DNA of 64,000 nt from Sphaerolaimus hirsutus (GCA_964036195.1 OZ038454.1:19950315-20014314), one strand, 5' to 3'. Counted from the first letter of the stretch, positions 9,755 to 22,408 are shown. Numbers and translations are program-made. Notes: a model not told the origin generated them from the letters alone.

Positions 9755-11816
9755 GTAAACCCAGGACATTTTTGTTTTGCAAGTTTTTTGAAAGTTTTTG
9801 GAAACTAATAACGTAATGGAAACTATAACCAACAGTGAAACAAACAAAACAATTAACCAAGTATCTCGAAATCACACACCAAATAGTTTCCAAGACGTTC
9901 GCTGCGGCACCGAATGGCCGCATTTTGTCCCCCCGAATTGACGAACGTAACCGCCGCCCCCAGTTGACTGTCCAAAATTGGCACTTTTCTGAATAAAAAA
10001 CAAAGTTTTTTGTAAATTTGAAAAGAGCAAAATATTTTTGAAAATGGAAATACCTCCAGAACCCAATTGGCAATTCCATTATAAAGTCACGACTGCAAAA
10101 GGCAGGGCAGTTGATTAACTCCCATACCGTTCTCAGCTTATTATTGCATTTCTGTAGTTGCCAGCCACGTTTCGGAATTTGATTTTCGACTGTGAAATAC
10201 ACGCAAGCCATTTTGCATGCAAACAACCTCTTTTTGAAAATTTCGAAAAGATGAACAACTTTTATATTTAACGAAAAATTTTGTGCATGCAATCGTAAAA
10301 ATAATCACCGGTCACACCTCAATAGTTTAGCCAGGAGGTAAACCGCAATGGCTGGTGGGTTGTAAGAGCGTTTTTACGATGGGAAAAACACCACCCCACA
10401 AAATTTTAGACAAACAAATGCAATAATAATTCACGGAACGTAAACTACTATGTATTTTGTAAACTAAATTTGGGCAAACTTTCTCAGACATTACGGCGGC
10501 TTTTCGACGGCAACGGGGACTGCATGGCATGCACAGCCCTGCAGTGGGCTGCGCAGTACCCCGTCAGAGCACTGCATTGCAAGATCGACGCCGCTACATG
10601 GGCTGACCGAGTTCGCCATGTTTTATAGTGGTTGTAGTGCTCTGCACAATTTCGTTTCCTTACCCCCCAATTTTAATTACTATTTTCGTGCGCCAAATCT
10701 ATTTAAGTCAATTTAGCTAGGTTATGTCTAACTTAGGTGTAACTGCATTCCACATGGCATAAGGTGAGAGGGGAATTTCACATTTTTTACTTTGAAATGC
10801 CGCGGCGCGGCGTGTGGCCGCCTTTGGGCTCGCCGGCACACTGTTGTGACTCTCTGGGCGGTCTAAAGCACATTCTACCCTTTACTTATCTTTGGGCAGA
10901 GGCGGAGACTGACGGCTGATAGGTAGGTGGCGACCGGAAGCCAGGAACAATGAATTTCACTCAAAAAATACAAAAGCACTGTTCCGCGTTCCTCCCCATG
11001 TTGACTAGATTGTCGTGCGTCATCTAGTATCGGTGGGTGGTAGGAACAGCTTCTGATAACGCCCCAAGTGACAAGTCGCAGTCCAAAAAATACTTTTCCG
11101 TCGCCCTAGCATAAATATCTCCTCGCGCTCGGAAGGGTGTGGCCATCGGGCTGAAACCTTTCTCACGGGCGCTAGCTGACCGGATAGTCACAATAGTGGG
11201 TCGCGGGACTGGAGGTGATAAGCACTTCGCGCCCGCGAGCATTCTCTAGCTACCGTAACTAATGAATACAAAACCCCCAAGCAAAGTTTCCATGTGACAT
11301 GTAGAAACTATTGTACAGATCGTTTCACGCCAATGCCTTTCATTCCCACGAGCTTAATTAATCGTTCTGTATCTTAATTAATTATCATTAATTGTAAGCA
11401 TGTGTTAGCTGTCTAATTATTGATTAGCTTAAATTGCTGTGTTGGATTATGATGCCGTAATTGCCTTTGTACATACTTTGTTCATTCCGTTTTTGTAAAA
11501 ATGCGTTGCACTGCATTGTTATTTGTTTTAGGTCGTTTTATATTAAGTAGGGATTTGTAGGTAATTATGGAAGTGAGTAATTGTAGCACCGAATAAGCTT
11601 GTAACTTATAGGCTTAGCCCCATGTCGCATGAAGCTTTTAATTACTCTTGTTAGCTGATCTTAATTAGTACTCTTTTTATAAGCAGTTGCGTTACGTACG
11701 ATTTTACTAAGTGCTTACATCAGAGCTTATGTGATTTGAAAGTGGTTTTGTAACCTCGCAATTTTATGTCTTTTTTAGCTTTTTATTCAAGTCAATTATG
11801 GTAGTCCTGATTGCCT

Positions 11817-11824
11817 TATAAGTA
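11817..11824 (+). promoter_or_regulatory. TATA-like box of putative LTR promoter
   Basis: TATAAGTA lies about 100 bp upstream of an AATAAA signal, the compact spacing expected when an LTR both starts (U3) and ends (R) the transcript. Inferred only from sequence. Confidence 0.4.
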
Positions 11825-11914
11825 GCTGAAATTGTCTTTTTCCCCAACTTCGTCGATGCGACGTAAGCCAATTTTGCTTCTACTCTGCCGCTACTGTTCT
11901 TCCATCGCCCAAAA

Positions 11915-11920
11915 AATAAA
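11915..11920 (+). terminator. AATAAA polyadenylation signal of putative LTR
   Basis: AATAAA is followed by a CT-rich stretch (CTCTCTTCTC), as often seen at the R region of invertebrate LTRs. No other candidate this close to the TATA box was seen. Confidence 0.45.
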
Positions 11921-12149
11921 CTCTCTTCTCAACCCAACTTGGACCCCTTTTTGTATTGGCACTAAGTACTAACTTTTTCCCTTAGTTAGCTAATTAACAA
12001 CTGCTCTAATTACTGCGCTGCTTATGCTGAGTGTAAGTGCTGTGCGTGCTGCGGGAAACGGAACAGCGTGAGCCACCGAGTGGTTCATCGCACGTTCTGA
12101 AAAACCTACCGTCTTCGGACACGTTTCCTTAAAATTTACAACACGCATT

Positions 12150-14065
12150 TATAATCTGGACCTCCGGGCCCAGTGCAGTGCACTGCAGCGGCAAGCGGCC
12201 GGTGAAGTGGGAATAGAGGGAAAAGTGCGGTAACAAACCTCGTGAATCGTGTAATCGAAAAACAGCTGAATACACGGATTCATGACACATAGATCACATT
12301 GAATGTGATCGTGTGGGTTGTCATGGACATTTTCACATGAGAAAATCGTATTTTTTAAGGTAAAGTGAGTGGAACACGTACTACGTAGCATAAATCGCAA
12401 CTTGTGTATCATATGCCGCCAGTGTATTATCAGTGAACACGCCAGTCAAATATTTGTACACGATTGGTTAGTAACGGGTTAACTGCAGCCAGAATGTTAC
12501 AAAAGTACACAGAAGCACTCCTTTTGTGCGCTGTGATACTCGGTGGATAGCAATATAGTATGCACCCAAAATTACTTATGTCTTGGTCTATAATGCGTGA
12601 GCCGTATACTTATGTAAATATGCAGTTTCACAAACAAACATAAAAAATTTAAGCAGAGAAAAGCGGAGTCGAGTATGTAGTATGTCAAATTTTCCGTTTT
12701 CAGTTTCCATTCTTTGCAGGAAATTTTTTTCTGTTTTCCATTCCGTTTTCTGGCAGCTGAATTTTTCTCCATTTTCCTTTCCATTTTCTGTCCACTAAAT
12801 TTGTTCTGTTTCTGTTTTTCCAGCTCATTTTCCATATTCCGGCTAAATTTTACTGTTTTTCCGCCATTTTCCAATTTCCAGCACAATTTCCTGTCTTTCC
12901 GCCTCATTTTCCTTTATCTGGCTCAACGTTCTGTTTTCTGATTCAGCCAAACTGGTAAACATGCATGCAGGTTCTCAATTATGTGAATTTTTCAGTTTAC
13001 AGCACAATTTTAGCAAATTTTTTATTTCTGGATAAATTTCTGCAAATTTTTTCCATTTCCAGAAAAATTACAGCAATTTTTCCCATTTCCGGCAGAATTT
13101 CAACAAATCTGTCCATTTCCATTTCCGTTTTTCCGGCTCATCTTTCCGTTTTCTGGCCAGTGCAAAAAAATTTCCATTTCTGTTTCCGTTTTCCGCCAAG
13201 TGCAAATTTTTTCCCATTTCCATTTCCGTTTTCTGGCAAGTGCAAAAAATGTCCTGTTTCCATGTTCCGTAAAAAATTTTTTTTGACACCCTAGAGTCAA
13301 GTAATTACAACCAAAGTATGTTTTTGCCTGATATCATTTTTTTCTAGATTTAGACAGTTTTTATTGTATAAATTATGACGTCAAGGTGGAGTGTTTCATT
13401 CAGAAAAATGCATAGCATGGGGTCCACAGAGTAAACAAAACCAAAGAAACTGGGATCGGTCCGTTGCCGTCTGTCTGACCGTTTCCTGGTTATGAAGATT
13501 TATTTTTGTACATGTTACATATTTATGTGCGGTGCGCCGCGCAGCCCTCCAACAATCGTAATTGATGAATTTCGCTGCGACTCGGGTCGAAATTGACGTT
13601 GCGATTATTTTAATCAAGGAAATTAATCAAAGTGATGAAAATTGGAATTTCGCCGCACCGTCATTGCGTTTTGATGTTGATCACGATGCTATTTAGAGCG
13701 ATTTTACGGCGCCATAAAAGTGCCACATGGAAATTCAAACGCAGCTATTCTTTACAGTCTTGCACGTCGCCCGGCGGAAAATGCGAATAAAAGGAATGTT
13801 TCTGTTGCAAAGCACAGATCACATAAAACAAATATCGACATGATCAGATCAAATGTGAACACATTTATGGTCATATCTTTTATTCCCCAGCTTTGTGATT
13901 TTTGCTTACTCTGACTAGAATAAATATTAGTAGATATGTCAAAGCGAGCATAAAAAACATGACCATAAACTTTAAGTAAAAAATATATTTAAAAAACAGT
14001 TAATACAATCAGGTAGAACATACCTCAAAAGACACTGAGATACCCAAAACGTCACAAAATCACCC
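12150..14065. other. Intergenic DNA between retroelement and lipocalin A
   Basis: No gene is supported. It holds a pyrimidine-rich repeat block (12690-13290, listed separately) and AT-rich sequence. On the minus strand an AATAAA at about 13879-13884 lies some 180 bp past the stop of lipocalin A and may be its polyadenylation signal. Confidence 0.5.
12690..13290. repeat. Degenerate pyrimidine-rich tandem repeats
   Basis: Units of roughly 30-45 bp built on TTTCCATTTCCGTTTTCTGGCAA and variants are repeated more than ten times with drift. The block ends in a T-run followed by GACACCCTAG. ORFs on either strand across it are just the repeat translated. Confidence 0.6.
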
Positions 14066-17000
14066 TCAAATATTGAACAAAGTGGGCGGGAAGTGGCACA
14101 AACTATTATCAACCGGGGCGACCACATTCAACATCCTAGTAAACCCAGTCACCATACCATTCTGCTCCAACATGGCGCTGACGTTGGGCTCGTACAGCTG
14201 CTTGTACCTGACCGGGTCCCTGGCGAACACGTGCAGCGGGTAGTTGCAGTTGACTGACAAAACCGCCCACTCGTACTCGTCGACGCTGTTGCGCGGACCG
14301 ACCGCGATCACGTTCACTGCGTGTGAATGGCCGGCCAGTAAGGTTGCAATTCGAAATGATTTGAACAGACATATGTTATATTTATTTACAACAAAAAATA
14401 CATTGCTATGATGTATTGAGATTTCCACTTGGATTGCAGTAAAAAGTTGACATGTCCAAAGGTGTTTCCATCCAGCAAGAAGTTGTTTTGTCCGGAGACA
14501 GATGGACTTGTCAACGTTTTGCTGAAGACAAATCGACTCTTTGACTTTTTTTCTGAAATCCTAGGTCGACTTATCGACTTATTGGCTATGAAAATGTAGT
14601 GGGATCCTCTTTCTTAACCGTGACAAAATTTATTTCCCCACTGTTAAATTCTTCCTCAAGGACAATTTCTGGACTTTTAAAACTCAGTGTCCAATATGGG
14701 GTTAGCACACTTCTCGCTGCGGATTTTTCACCAAAAACTTCACAATATGGACCCATTGGCTTTTAGCCCAATTCAGAGTGGACTCATCAACCTCTGGCCG
14801 AAATTTTTCCCCAAATTGTTACAAAACTGTCAAGATCCAACACTTGCAAAAAGTGCAAGTGGGGTCAAAAATGTTATTGAAAACGGCCGAAATGGGAGGG
14901 GTCCATTCCTAAGGAAATATTCTTGGCCTAACTCAATTTCATCAAATTTGGACTCGACTGAGTCTGTCCCAATGGCCCTGCGCACACTAGTTTTCACATG
15001 AAATTTCGAAAACTCATAAATGAACTTTTAACGTGTTTGAGTTTTCTACAATGAGTCATTTTGAATCTCCGTCAACTGTAGTTGACAGCCACCTCATTGT
15101 AGAAAACTCAAATGCGTTCTAAGCTGATTTGTGAGTTTTCGAAAATTCGTGTGGAAACTAGTGTGCGCAGACACAATAGGTAAACTGAAACACTGTCCCA
15201 AACCCGCCCTTCAGCACAAACAAACCATTCACATCCGTATCACTGCTGGTGGTCCTGTAAATGAGCTGGCCCGGCGCCCTGACAATCGCGTAGCCGGAAC
15301 TGATTCTAGGCGGGCCAAATGGTGTCCCTTCGGTGGTGTATTCGAATGTGTCGAAAACTGAGCCGGGCCCGCCGTTGTTCACGTCGGCTAGTTTTTTGTC
15401 TGTGTCGGGTGGGAATGGGATGTGGGGGAGGAGCCTGATTTGAGCTTGATGTTATAGTGGAGTTGAGTAATATTTTGTAGAGTTACCATGTTACAAACTT
15501 ATGATTAAAACGGAACTGGTTTACCCCTACCTATATGTTGCCAGTCCCGAACCCTGTAAAAGACCCTGTAAAATATGTGTCACGTAAAAGACCCTGTAAA
15601 GTGTATCCAAATCTTATTCTATAGTATCCAAAATTTTTGTTGTTGTATTCAAATCTTGGATACAAAAACATAATCATTATTTTGATACTATAGAAAAAGA
15701 TTAGGGATGCACGTGACACTTGAACTCGTGCAACTGATAGAAAATGTTCTAAACTTTTTTAGGTAAGTAATAAAACTACCAGGGAACGATAATGTTTACA
15801 AATAAACTAATCACAAAATTAAATAGTATACTCGGCGGACATGATACTCTGCCATCGTACTCATTTATGTCTCACGTTGGAACCGTGCCAATGATGATAA
15901 AGCATGCGATTTTTGTTTAAAAAATGAATAAATCATTGTTGTGAATAAGTGAACATATAGCGCTATATCAGTGATGACTTTCTTCAACTTTTTATGAAAA
16001 TCGCATGTTTAAAAAAGTAGTTGGCACGCTTCCAGCGGGAACCACGCGTGCAGGGTGTAAAGTAACTGGAGTATACCTATTTAGAAAAACTTTATAACAC
16101 CTCCCTTTCCACTCTTTCTCCAAAAAACACCACTCCCAACCCACATGAGATCATACTGCAAGGACCCACAGACATGGGCGGACTATAGAGCACCTGGTAC
16201 CAAGTGCCCATGAAAGCGGCCAGATCAAAGGTGTCCACCGGCTGCGGCTTCGGTGAACACAGGGGGCTGTTTGGCTGTGTGATGAGTTGTTGTATGAGAC
16301 CGATGTTTTGGGCTAGAGTCTCTGCGGTGCCTTGTTGTAGTAGTTCCTGGTTGAGCTGCGGTCCGGTCCCGTCAGAGTCCGTGTCGTTGCCGGTGTCTGA
16401 TTGCTGTGGGGGGGGGGGGCTTTTGATCTGTGGTGGTCTACTCGTGCTATGGATTTTCTGAACGAAACAGTCCTTCATGACGTCATCCTGAATAACATCA
16501 CTATTGATCTAAAAATAATTTTAAAAAACGTGTAAAAAAACGTAAATGAAACGCAACTCCGTTTTTCTCCTTTTTCAACTTTTTTCTGAAAGTGTGTTAA
16601 GTATCGCGTTGGTGCGCTGCCGCGTGAGACGTATGTATTTGCGAATGTAAACTGTGCTGTCCGAGGTGTGTATGCAGATAATTACATATTATTTAAGACA
16701 AAATCTAAGATGGGAGTTTTTTTCAGTGGCGCACCGATAAAAGTGCACAATTAGCTAATCAATTCATGACACATCAACGCAGTGCCCTGCTGTTGATTTT
16801 CTCAGAGGCCCAGCGACGCAGCGACACAAATTAGATCTAAATCCATAACAACTCACCGGCTGAATGACGCCATTGGTCAGTGCCTTGTACAAAATGTTGT
16901 TGAGTGAACCAGCCGGATCATTTCCCTGCCCAGCGCTGGCTGCACTGGACGCAGGCGATGCTTGTCGCTGTGCCAAAATCGACTGCGAAAAGCGACAGTG

Positions 17001-18638
17001 AAGTTAATTGGTACTTTCTCAAGGATGAATAAAATTCAGGATCTCGAGAGAGAAAAAAAACGAAATAAGAAAATCCACCTTCAAGTCACCAAGTCCTCCG
17101 CCGCCATTTCGCAACTGTCCATTTGCACCCAATCCAATCATATTGAATATGTTATTCAAGAGTCCGCCCGCAGCGCCAGCATCTTGCTGTGCGCCAGCCC
17201 CGAAATTCTGCCCAGCAAAGTTGCCATTTTGCTGTCCCAGCTGCCCGCCGCTGCCAGGGCTGCCGAACGAGCCGAATTGTTGCTGTTGTGGGTTGAAATT
17301 GTTCGTTGCTTGCTGGCCGATGTTTTGTGGTGATGTCTGGCTGTTGGGCAGTCCCAGGGGGCCTGTGTTTTGGGTTGATTATTGTGGAGGATGATGTTTA
17401 TATGTAACCCAGATTCTAAAAAGTGCCCTGTAAAATGTAAAATGTCACGCACTGTGTCAAAAGTCATGTAAAATGCTCGGTAAAACGGCAAACATGTTTG
17501 CCATTTTACCAGGCTTTTTACATGACTTTTGACTTTTTGCATGACATGTGACATTTAACAGGGCATTACACATTCTACAGGGTCTGGGACTGCGGTGGTA
17601 GAATAGTGCCACAACGACTCACCCAAACCTCCATTCGGCACCTGTGGCCTATTGGGGAACTGCGGCAAATTAACTGGTGCCGACGCCACATTCTGCACAT
17701 TCTGTCTAACGCTCAGCGATGACGGTACACCTTGCTGCGCGGCTGGGCCGACGCCACCGAATGTTTGACTTTGTGGCCCCTGCGGTGGCCCTGGCGCAAC
17801 TCTCGGCGCTTTGGGTAGGTCGGGAAATATGTTGGGTATGCCCGAGATCGATGAGCCCGATTTTGTGCCCGACTGAAAGTTGGGCCGGGTGGGCAATGCG
17901 CCGCCGAAAGTGGCCGACTGGAAGTTGGCCGCGCCGCCGGCGTTTGTGCCCTGCGAATGTTTGTTTGTGGCAAATATGCATCAAAATGAGGCTCACGACA
18001 AATTCTGCCGCACAACAAACTTGTGTCGCGCAGTTTTTTGTGCAACAAAAGGTTGCTGTACAGGTGGTGATTGAATGGCGCCATGGCACGACTTGTGCAT
18101 GACAATCTTTTTGTTGTGCAGTTTTGTTGCGCAACGAAGGTTTGTTGTGCAGGAGACAACGCTGGTGATGGAAATGGTGCAATAGCCCCAAATGATGCCA
18201 GCACTATGGCGCCATACCTTCACTACCTGCGCAACAAGCTTTCGTTGCGCTAAACTGCGCGACACAAAATTATTGTACGGCAGAACTTGTTCCGTCCGTC
18301 GAAATGCGACCTTATCCAAAAAGCGACACAAAATAACCCACCGGCGGGCCGCCGCCAAACCCATTGAAGAAATTCTGTCTTGGCCGCTCGCCCTCCACAT
18401 CATAGGATCTGGGCGGTATGACGCCGCCGGGTCTGGGCCCCAGCAAAGAGTCGACCAACGACTGGGCCTGCCCCTGCAAGCCGAAATACTGGGCCATGTC
18501 CGCGTCGACTTTCGGCTTGGCCGGCTGCAGCGAGCGCGACAAGTCGGGCAGTTCGAACACGCCGCCGCCGCGCTGAGCGCCGCTCAGCGACAATAGGGGT
18601 AGGAGATGGAGTATTCTGGTTGCCATTGCCCAAGCCAT
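14066..18638 (-). CDS. Secreted lipocalin A with long Q/N/G/P-rich N-terminal region
   Basis: Seven exons: 18638-18342, 17950-17623, 17362-17079, 16982-16857, 16403-16141, 15434-15226, 14316-14066. All junctions are GT-AG, all phases agree, and the product is 585 aa. Exon 1 has the ATG and a signal peptide (MATRILHLLPLLSLSGA). Exons 2-4 are low complexity, rich in Gln, Asn, Gly and Pro, and include the motifs LLNNIF and LNNIL. The lipocalin domain (~400-585) has the hallmark GTWYQV at ~411, a central PGQL strand, then YEWAVLSVN and VFARDP near the C-terminus. The last is a strong signature shared with paralogs B and C. Lipocalins bind small hydrophobic ligands outside cells; the ligand here is unknown. 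Several introns carry palindromic MITEs. The exact donor of exon 5 was chosen by phase and could shift slightly. Confidence 0.85.
14979..15169. mobile_element. Palindromic MITE in lipocalin A intron
   Basis: About 80-bp inverted arms begin TGCGCACACTAGTTT and meet around a short centre. The whole 191-bp unit could fold into one hairpin. No coding capacity. Confidence 0.75.
17407..17592. mobile_element. CCCTGTAAA-family MITE in lipocalin A intron
   Basis: Inverted repeat with ends related to CAGTCCCAGACCCTGTAAAATG and a near-perfect central palindrome at a run of AAACATGTTT. It occupies most of the 260-bp intron between exons 2 and 3. Confidence 0.75.
18006..18296. mobile_element. Fold-back element in first intron of lipocalin A
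   Basis: The ends CTGCCGCACAACAAACTTG and the inverted CTGCCGTACAATAATTTTG continue through TGTGTCGCGCAG. The inside repeats TTGTTGCGCAACGAA-like palindromes. Imperfect, so probably old. Confidence 0.6.
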
Positions 18639-19569
18639 TGCGGCTGATGCTGCTCAGCTAGCTGCGTGAGTCGACAAAGGTTTTTGTGAGCGGCACTGGT
18701 CGAGTGCAGTCGATTCAAGGTCGGCTATCGATAAATCGATCTGATTGATGCCATTACTCGCGGTATAGTGAAAATGGCGTGAATTATTCGCATGCGCGTA
18801 CAAAAATGCGGATTGATGTCGTAAATATGTATAGGTACATATATCTGTAGTGCCAGTGCGCATACCGCACATGTATATATTCCAGCGTGATGTGCGCGCG
18901 GTTGTCGGCGAGGATTCGACCTAGTAAATACACACACACATTCGATTCAATATCCAACATCAAATGCTGCAGGCACGCATCACGCGCGCGCGCACAAAAC
19001 GGCGCAGGTAGTGCGCAGCGGCGCGCCCGGTGGCACGCGGACCGGCGCGGCTGAAACCCGGCGGCAACGGGTGATCGATGGCGCGAGTTTTGGATTTGGC
19101 CGCCGCCGCAGCCACCGGTTGACCTCAGCGCCGCCGCGCCGTGGCCCAGTGTGCCGTTGACCCGGTGCCGCGCGCCGCGCCGCACATTGTGACGGATTTC
19201 GAATGTACCTAGTTTGATTTTCCACCGGTGAACGGTGCATGGTTCAGTATCAATTCTCTATTGGGTGCCATGACGTCGTCGATAAGACGTGAGTATCCAA
19301 TTCATGGCCGTGCATTGGCGCAGTGCATCGATCATGGCCAAAAATCCTGGAGATTCCCAGTGACGAGCTTCAGAAATATCGTCAAATTGGTATAAAAATA
19401 ACCACAAGGCACAGTTTTCGTTATCTTAATCGTCACTTGAAATGGATTTTGCAACTTTTTGCATGAATCTTAGCTGGTCTTTGAAGAACATTGTCAATTG
19501 AGAATTGACAATTAGTGGTAGTTATCTGCGGGATTACGTCAGGAAATTTGCGCCTTGCTGTACAGTGCA

Positions 19570-19975
19570 ACCCAACGCGGGCCTGTGCCATTACGCATGT
19601 AAACCCATCACGCATGTAGACCCCGTATACATTTAACTGTACCCGGCATGATAAAAATATGCAATAAAACACATGACCTAGTGATTTTAAAGGTGAAAAT
19701 CTATAAAAAAGTATGAAAAACAATGACTTTTGGTGAAAATTATAGTAAAATTGGTCAAAAGCACTCCAGATAGCTAGATAGCTAGACAATTTGCTGAAGG
19801 GGCTATTCAGGGGAAAGTAGCCAAAAAAAATTGCCGCTGGGATAGATTGATAGATAGCTGGGTGGTTTGGGGTGGGCTTACACACACCCCTTTCTTACCC
19901 CTGCAGGTATAATGTGTCTATAATGCCACCACATGCGTAATGGGTTTACATGCGTAATAGGCCTGACCCAACGCA
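19570..19975. mobile_element. Inverted-repeat element with nested TAGATAGC-rich insertion
   Basis: Ends related to GGCCTGTGCCATTACGCATGTAAACCC and GGGTTTACATGCGTAATAGGCC form inverted repeats. Inside, 19740-19900 resembles the GATAGATAGCT-containing family also seen at 43993 and 59674. Confidence 0.55.
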
Positions 19976-20076
19976 ACATCAAAATGCCTGACAGCTGTAT
20001 GCAAGGACAATATCGTATTTTCCTGTGAAGCAATTTTGTCTGCAGCCACATTCTTTTCTGTACAAACTCACCTACC

Positions 20077-20532
20077 TACCGTATTTCTTCGATCATATTG
20101 ACCGCCAATGTATTGTTTCATAAGCGGTTTTGGGGGGTCAATGTAAACGAGCACGTCAATGTAAACGAGCACGGCAATATATTTTTCATATCGTTTTCAG
20201 ATAATATTCATTATTTATGTGCAATTTGTAGATAAATATGTATGCACATTTGATTATGTAAATACATACCTATATATCCACATTTACCACATTATGCATT
20301 TGATTTCAACATAGCAAAGCAAAGTGGTCAACTGCAAAAGACAAATGGACCGACGGTGTGGATACGGCGGCAAACATCAAAAGATAAAGCGGATCATGCA
20401 ACGCCACATTTTTTTCATACGGCAATGTATTCGAGCATGGCAATGTATTTTTCAGATGCCCCACAGACCCGCCAATGTAATCGAGCAAGCCAATGTAATC
20501 GAACACGTCAATAAGATCGAAGAAATACGGTA
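20077..20532. mobile_element. TACCGTATTTC-family element
   Basis: Ends TACCGTATTTCTTCGATC and GATCGAAGAAATACGGTA are perfect inverted repeats. The interior repeats CAATGTAAACGAGCA and CAATGTAATCGAG, echoing the terminal GATCGA. Confidence 0.75.
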
Positions 20533-21163
20533 CTTCAATTCTGCAATGTAATGTGAAGCACACCCGCAGCTCATTTGAAAGCATGGTAAGAAAATAAATA
20601 GAAATGTTAATAAAGCATGGACAATAGGTAAATGTTGACGACATTTTAGCAGACGTCACATTGGTATCAACCATTTGGTTACTTTATTCAATCAATTACA
20701 GTGAAAGTTTATTGTGATGAAGGTTTCATTAGGCAACTTTTTCTATGTATTTTGTGACAAATGTATTAAACATTTCATCATGACGATATATAGAAGACAA
20801 ACAACAATAATTTATGTAGGTTATTAAGTATCACATTTTCATCTTACGTGCACGATCTATTTCAACGAATTAACTATGTAAATTTGTAAAATGTCAAAAT
20901 TCACGTCACAAATGAGAAGTATCGAAAAGTGGCCGTCATGTCAACAAAAAACGACTAAAGCACTCGATTGAAATTGGAATGCGTCACGAATGAATATCGC
21001 CACACCCAAACACAAACACGGCGTTTCGGATTTAGGGCACGAAAATATCAATACATATTTTACCTAATTACATGTATTTAACAGCGAATAAATTGCATTG
21101 TTCAACATGTTCTTTCGGGCAGCCCAACTCATCGTAATGTTCGCGAGATGTGGGCGCACTCTC

Positions 21164-21267
21164 AGACCTGTAAAATGCAAAGTGCAAACACCCCTACAAA
21201 ATGTCAAGTTTAAAAAACATTTGCATGACATTTACAGGGCTATTTACAGGGTCTGGGAGTGGCACCT
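21164..21267. mobile_element. Short CCCTGTAAA-family MITE
   Basis: CAGACCTGTAAAATGC on the left and ATTTACAGGGTCTGGGAGTG on the right form inverted ends. It is one of the few family copies outside an identified intron; the orphan exon 400 bp away suggests a lost gene. Confidence 0.6.
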
Positions 21268-21679
21268 GGAGCAGCCTGTCAAGAATCACAATGAATCGCG
21301 TTAGATTTCAATATTTTCAGACACTTTTTTCATATTTTCAGAATTGAGGTGCCCAAAAAAGGTCGTGTCGGGTCGATTAAATTTCTTACCTAGGCATGCA
21401 TAAGATCGCACAGGAAATTGTCAATAAAAAACAAGATGTGCAACGGCAACGCAGATCAATTCAATTTCATTGTTCATGAGAAAATGATTGCATTGTGTGT
21501 GTGACGTTTTTATTGATGTCAGAACAATATGCTTGGAAAAGAATGGCGCTGCTCATATGCAACTAAAGTCACCAAAATAAACGAGTATATGTATGTGCAA
21601 TGAAAAAGCGTCAACATTCATTTCCCTTAAATTGCTCGCTCGCTTTTCCATTGCACTCCCCAACGAAATCACCAAAACA

Positions 21680-21983
21680 CTACCCCTGAATAGCGTTGGC
21701 GAACAAATTGCCGAAGTTCGGTCTTCCAGCCACTGGATTCAGTAAATTCTGGATGGTCTGCACTGCGCTTTGACCACCGAAACCGGGCAAAAATCGACTC
21801 AGGGGTCTGGCGCCCAAATTTTGCTGGCCGCCGAACAATCCTGGCGACTGCAATTGTTGCTGCTGCAGCCCAAATTGTTGCACTGGCTGCCTTTGCTGTG
21901 CGGTTGATGCCAGGCCGCTGAGAATGCTGCCTTGAGGGGCTGGCGCTGGGTTGCCGGCTGAACTTCGCTGGTTTTTCAGGACC
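21680..21983 (-). pseudogene. Orphan Q/G-rich exon related to lipocalin A/B N-terminal regions
   Basis: A 100-residue open stretch follows a good acceptor (CCAACCCACAG) and ends in TAG. Composition and motifs (FGLQQQQ, FGGQQN, IQNLLNP, LFANAIQG) match the low-complexity exons of lipocalins A and B. No signal-peptide exon was found upstream and no lipocalin exons downstream before gene A starts 3 kb away. Its entry phase needs a donor that lipocalin C does not offer. It is best explained as the relic of a fourth paralog; an alternative terminal exon of gene C is possible. Confidence 0.5.
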
Positions 21984-22408
21984 CTGTGGGTTGGCAAGGT
22001 GGTTGTTGGTGATTTGAATGGCCCAGTGAATAACTCACAGACGAAATCAATCCGGATCAGTAGAATTTATTTACAAAATTCTAGTTGTTCCCACAATTTT
22101 GTACAAGCTTGATATCAGCTTTCACTTTTTCAGACTTACTTAATGCGGATTGTAAATATGATAGGTATTTGCTGCATGGTGATAGTGCATTCTATAGAAG
22201 ATAAAAAATTATACTCTGCAGCTGCAGAAGTTTCTTAATGTCTTGTTTTCATAAAGTTATACTGTTGGTGAAAGATCATGGTAAAAATGTGAGGAACAGT
22301 AAATCTCTCCTTGAATAACACCCCGCGGAAATAACTGACAAAAACATTTCACTGCACGCAAAGTATAGGCACCTATATAAAAATTTTCAAAATAATCATT
22401 AAGATTCC

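Larger units (their letters stand above)
1..12150 (+). mobile_element. Ty3/Gypsy-type LTR retroelement, 5'-truncated by window edge, with downstream helicase ORF
   Basis: Three long intron-free ORFs lie head to tail on one strand: envelope-like plus protease plus RT start, then RT, RNase H and integrase, then an SF1 helicase. They are followed by an AT-rich non-coding stretch with a TATA box and AATAAA about 100 bp apart, as in an LTR. Host genes in the same window are all split into short exons, so these uninterrupted frames mark retroelement origin. The 5' LTR, primer-binding site and any gag lie left of base 1, so the LTR limits cannot be set by comparing the two copies. The right boundary near 12150 is a guess. 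A weak polypurine tract (about 10762-10774) may mark the start of the 3' LTR. Membership of the helicase ORF in the element is inferred from order, spacing and lack of introns. Confidence 0.75.
9755..12150 (+). repeat. Non-coding 3' region with probable 3' LTR
   Basis: No supportable gene. After the helicase stop there is AT-rich sequence, then a purine-rich tract AAGGTGAGAGGGGAA (~10760-10774), which is a candidate polypurine tract. A GC-rich block (~10800-11240) and an AT-rich block full of TTAATTA motifs (~11340-11760) follow. The TATA/AATAAA pair further on matches U3-R layout. Without the 5' LTR the ends cannot be verified. Confidence 0.45.
18639..21679. other. Intergenic region upstream of lipocalin A
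   Basis: Contains the presumed promoter side of lipocalin A, with a GC-rich CpG-dense stretch at ~18960-19200, and several transposon remnants (19570-19975, 20077-20532, 21164-21267). No gene supported. Confidence 0.5.

Noticed and set aside
11024-11242. 72-codon minus-strand ORF in the retroelement 3' region
   Set aside because: Lies in a GC-rich part of the putative LTR, on the opposite strand, with no domain.
12572-13300. Lys/Asn-rich ORFs in the pyrimidine-rich block
   Set aside because: Translations of tandem repeats, with matching frames on both strands.
18784-19240. Arg/Pro-rich minus-strand ORFs upstream of lipocalin A
   Set aside because: They reflect a GC-rich stretch with few stops. 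Overlapping frames look equally good, so none is convincing.
19433-19885. 150-codon minus-strand ORF
   Set aside because: Runs through a transposon remnant (19570-19975) and has no family similarity.
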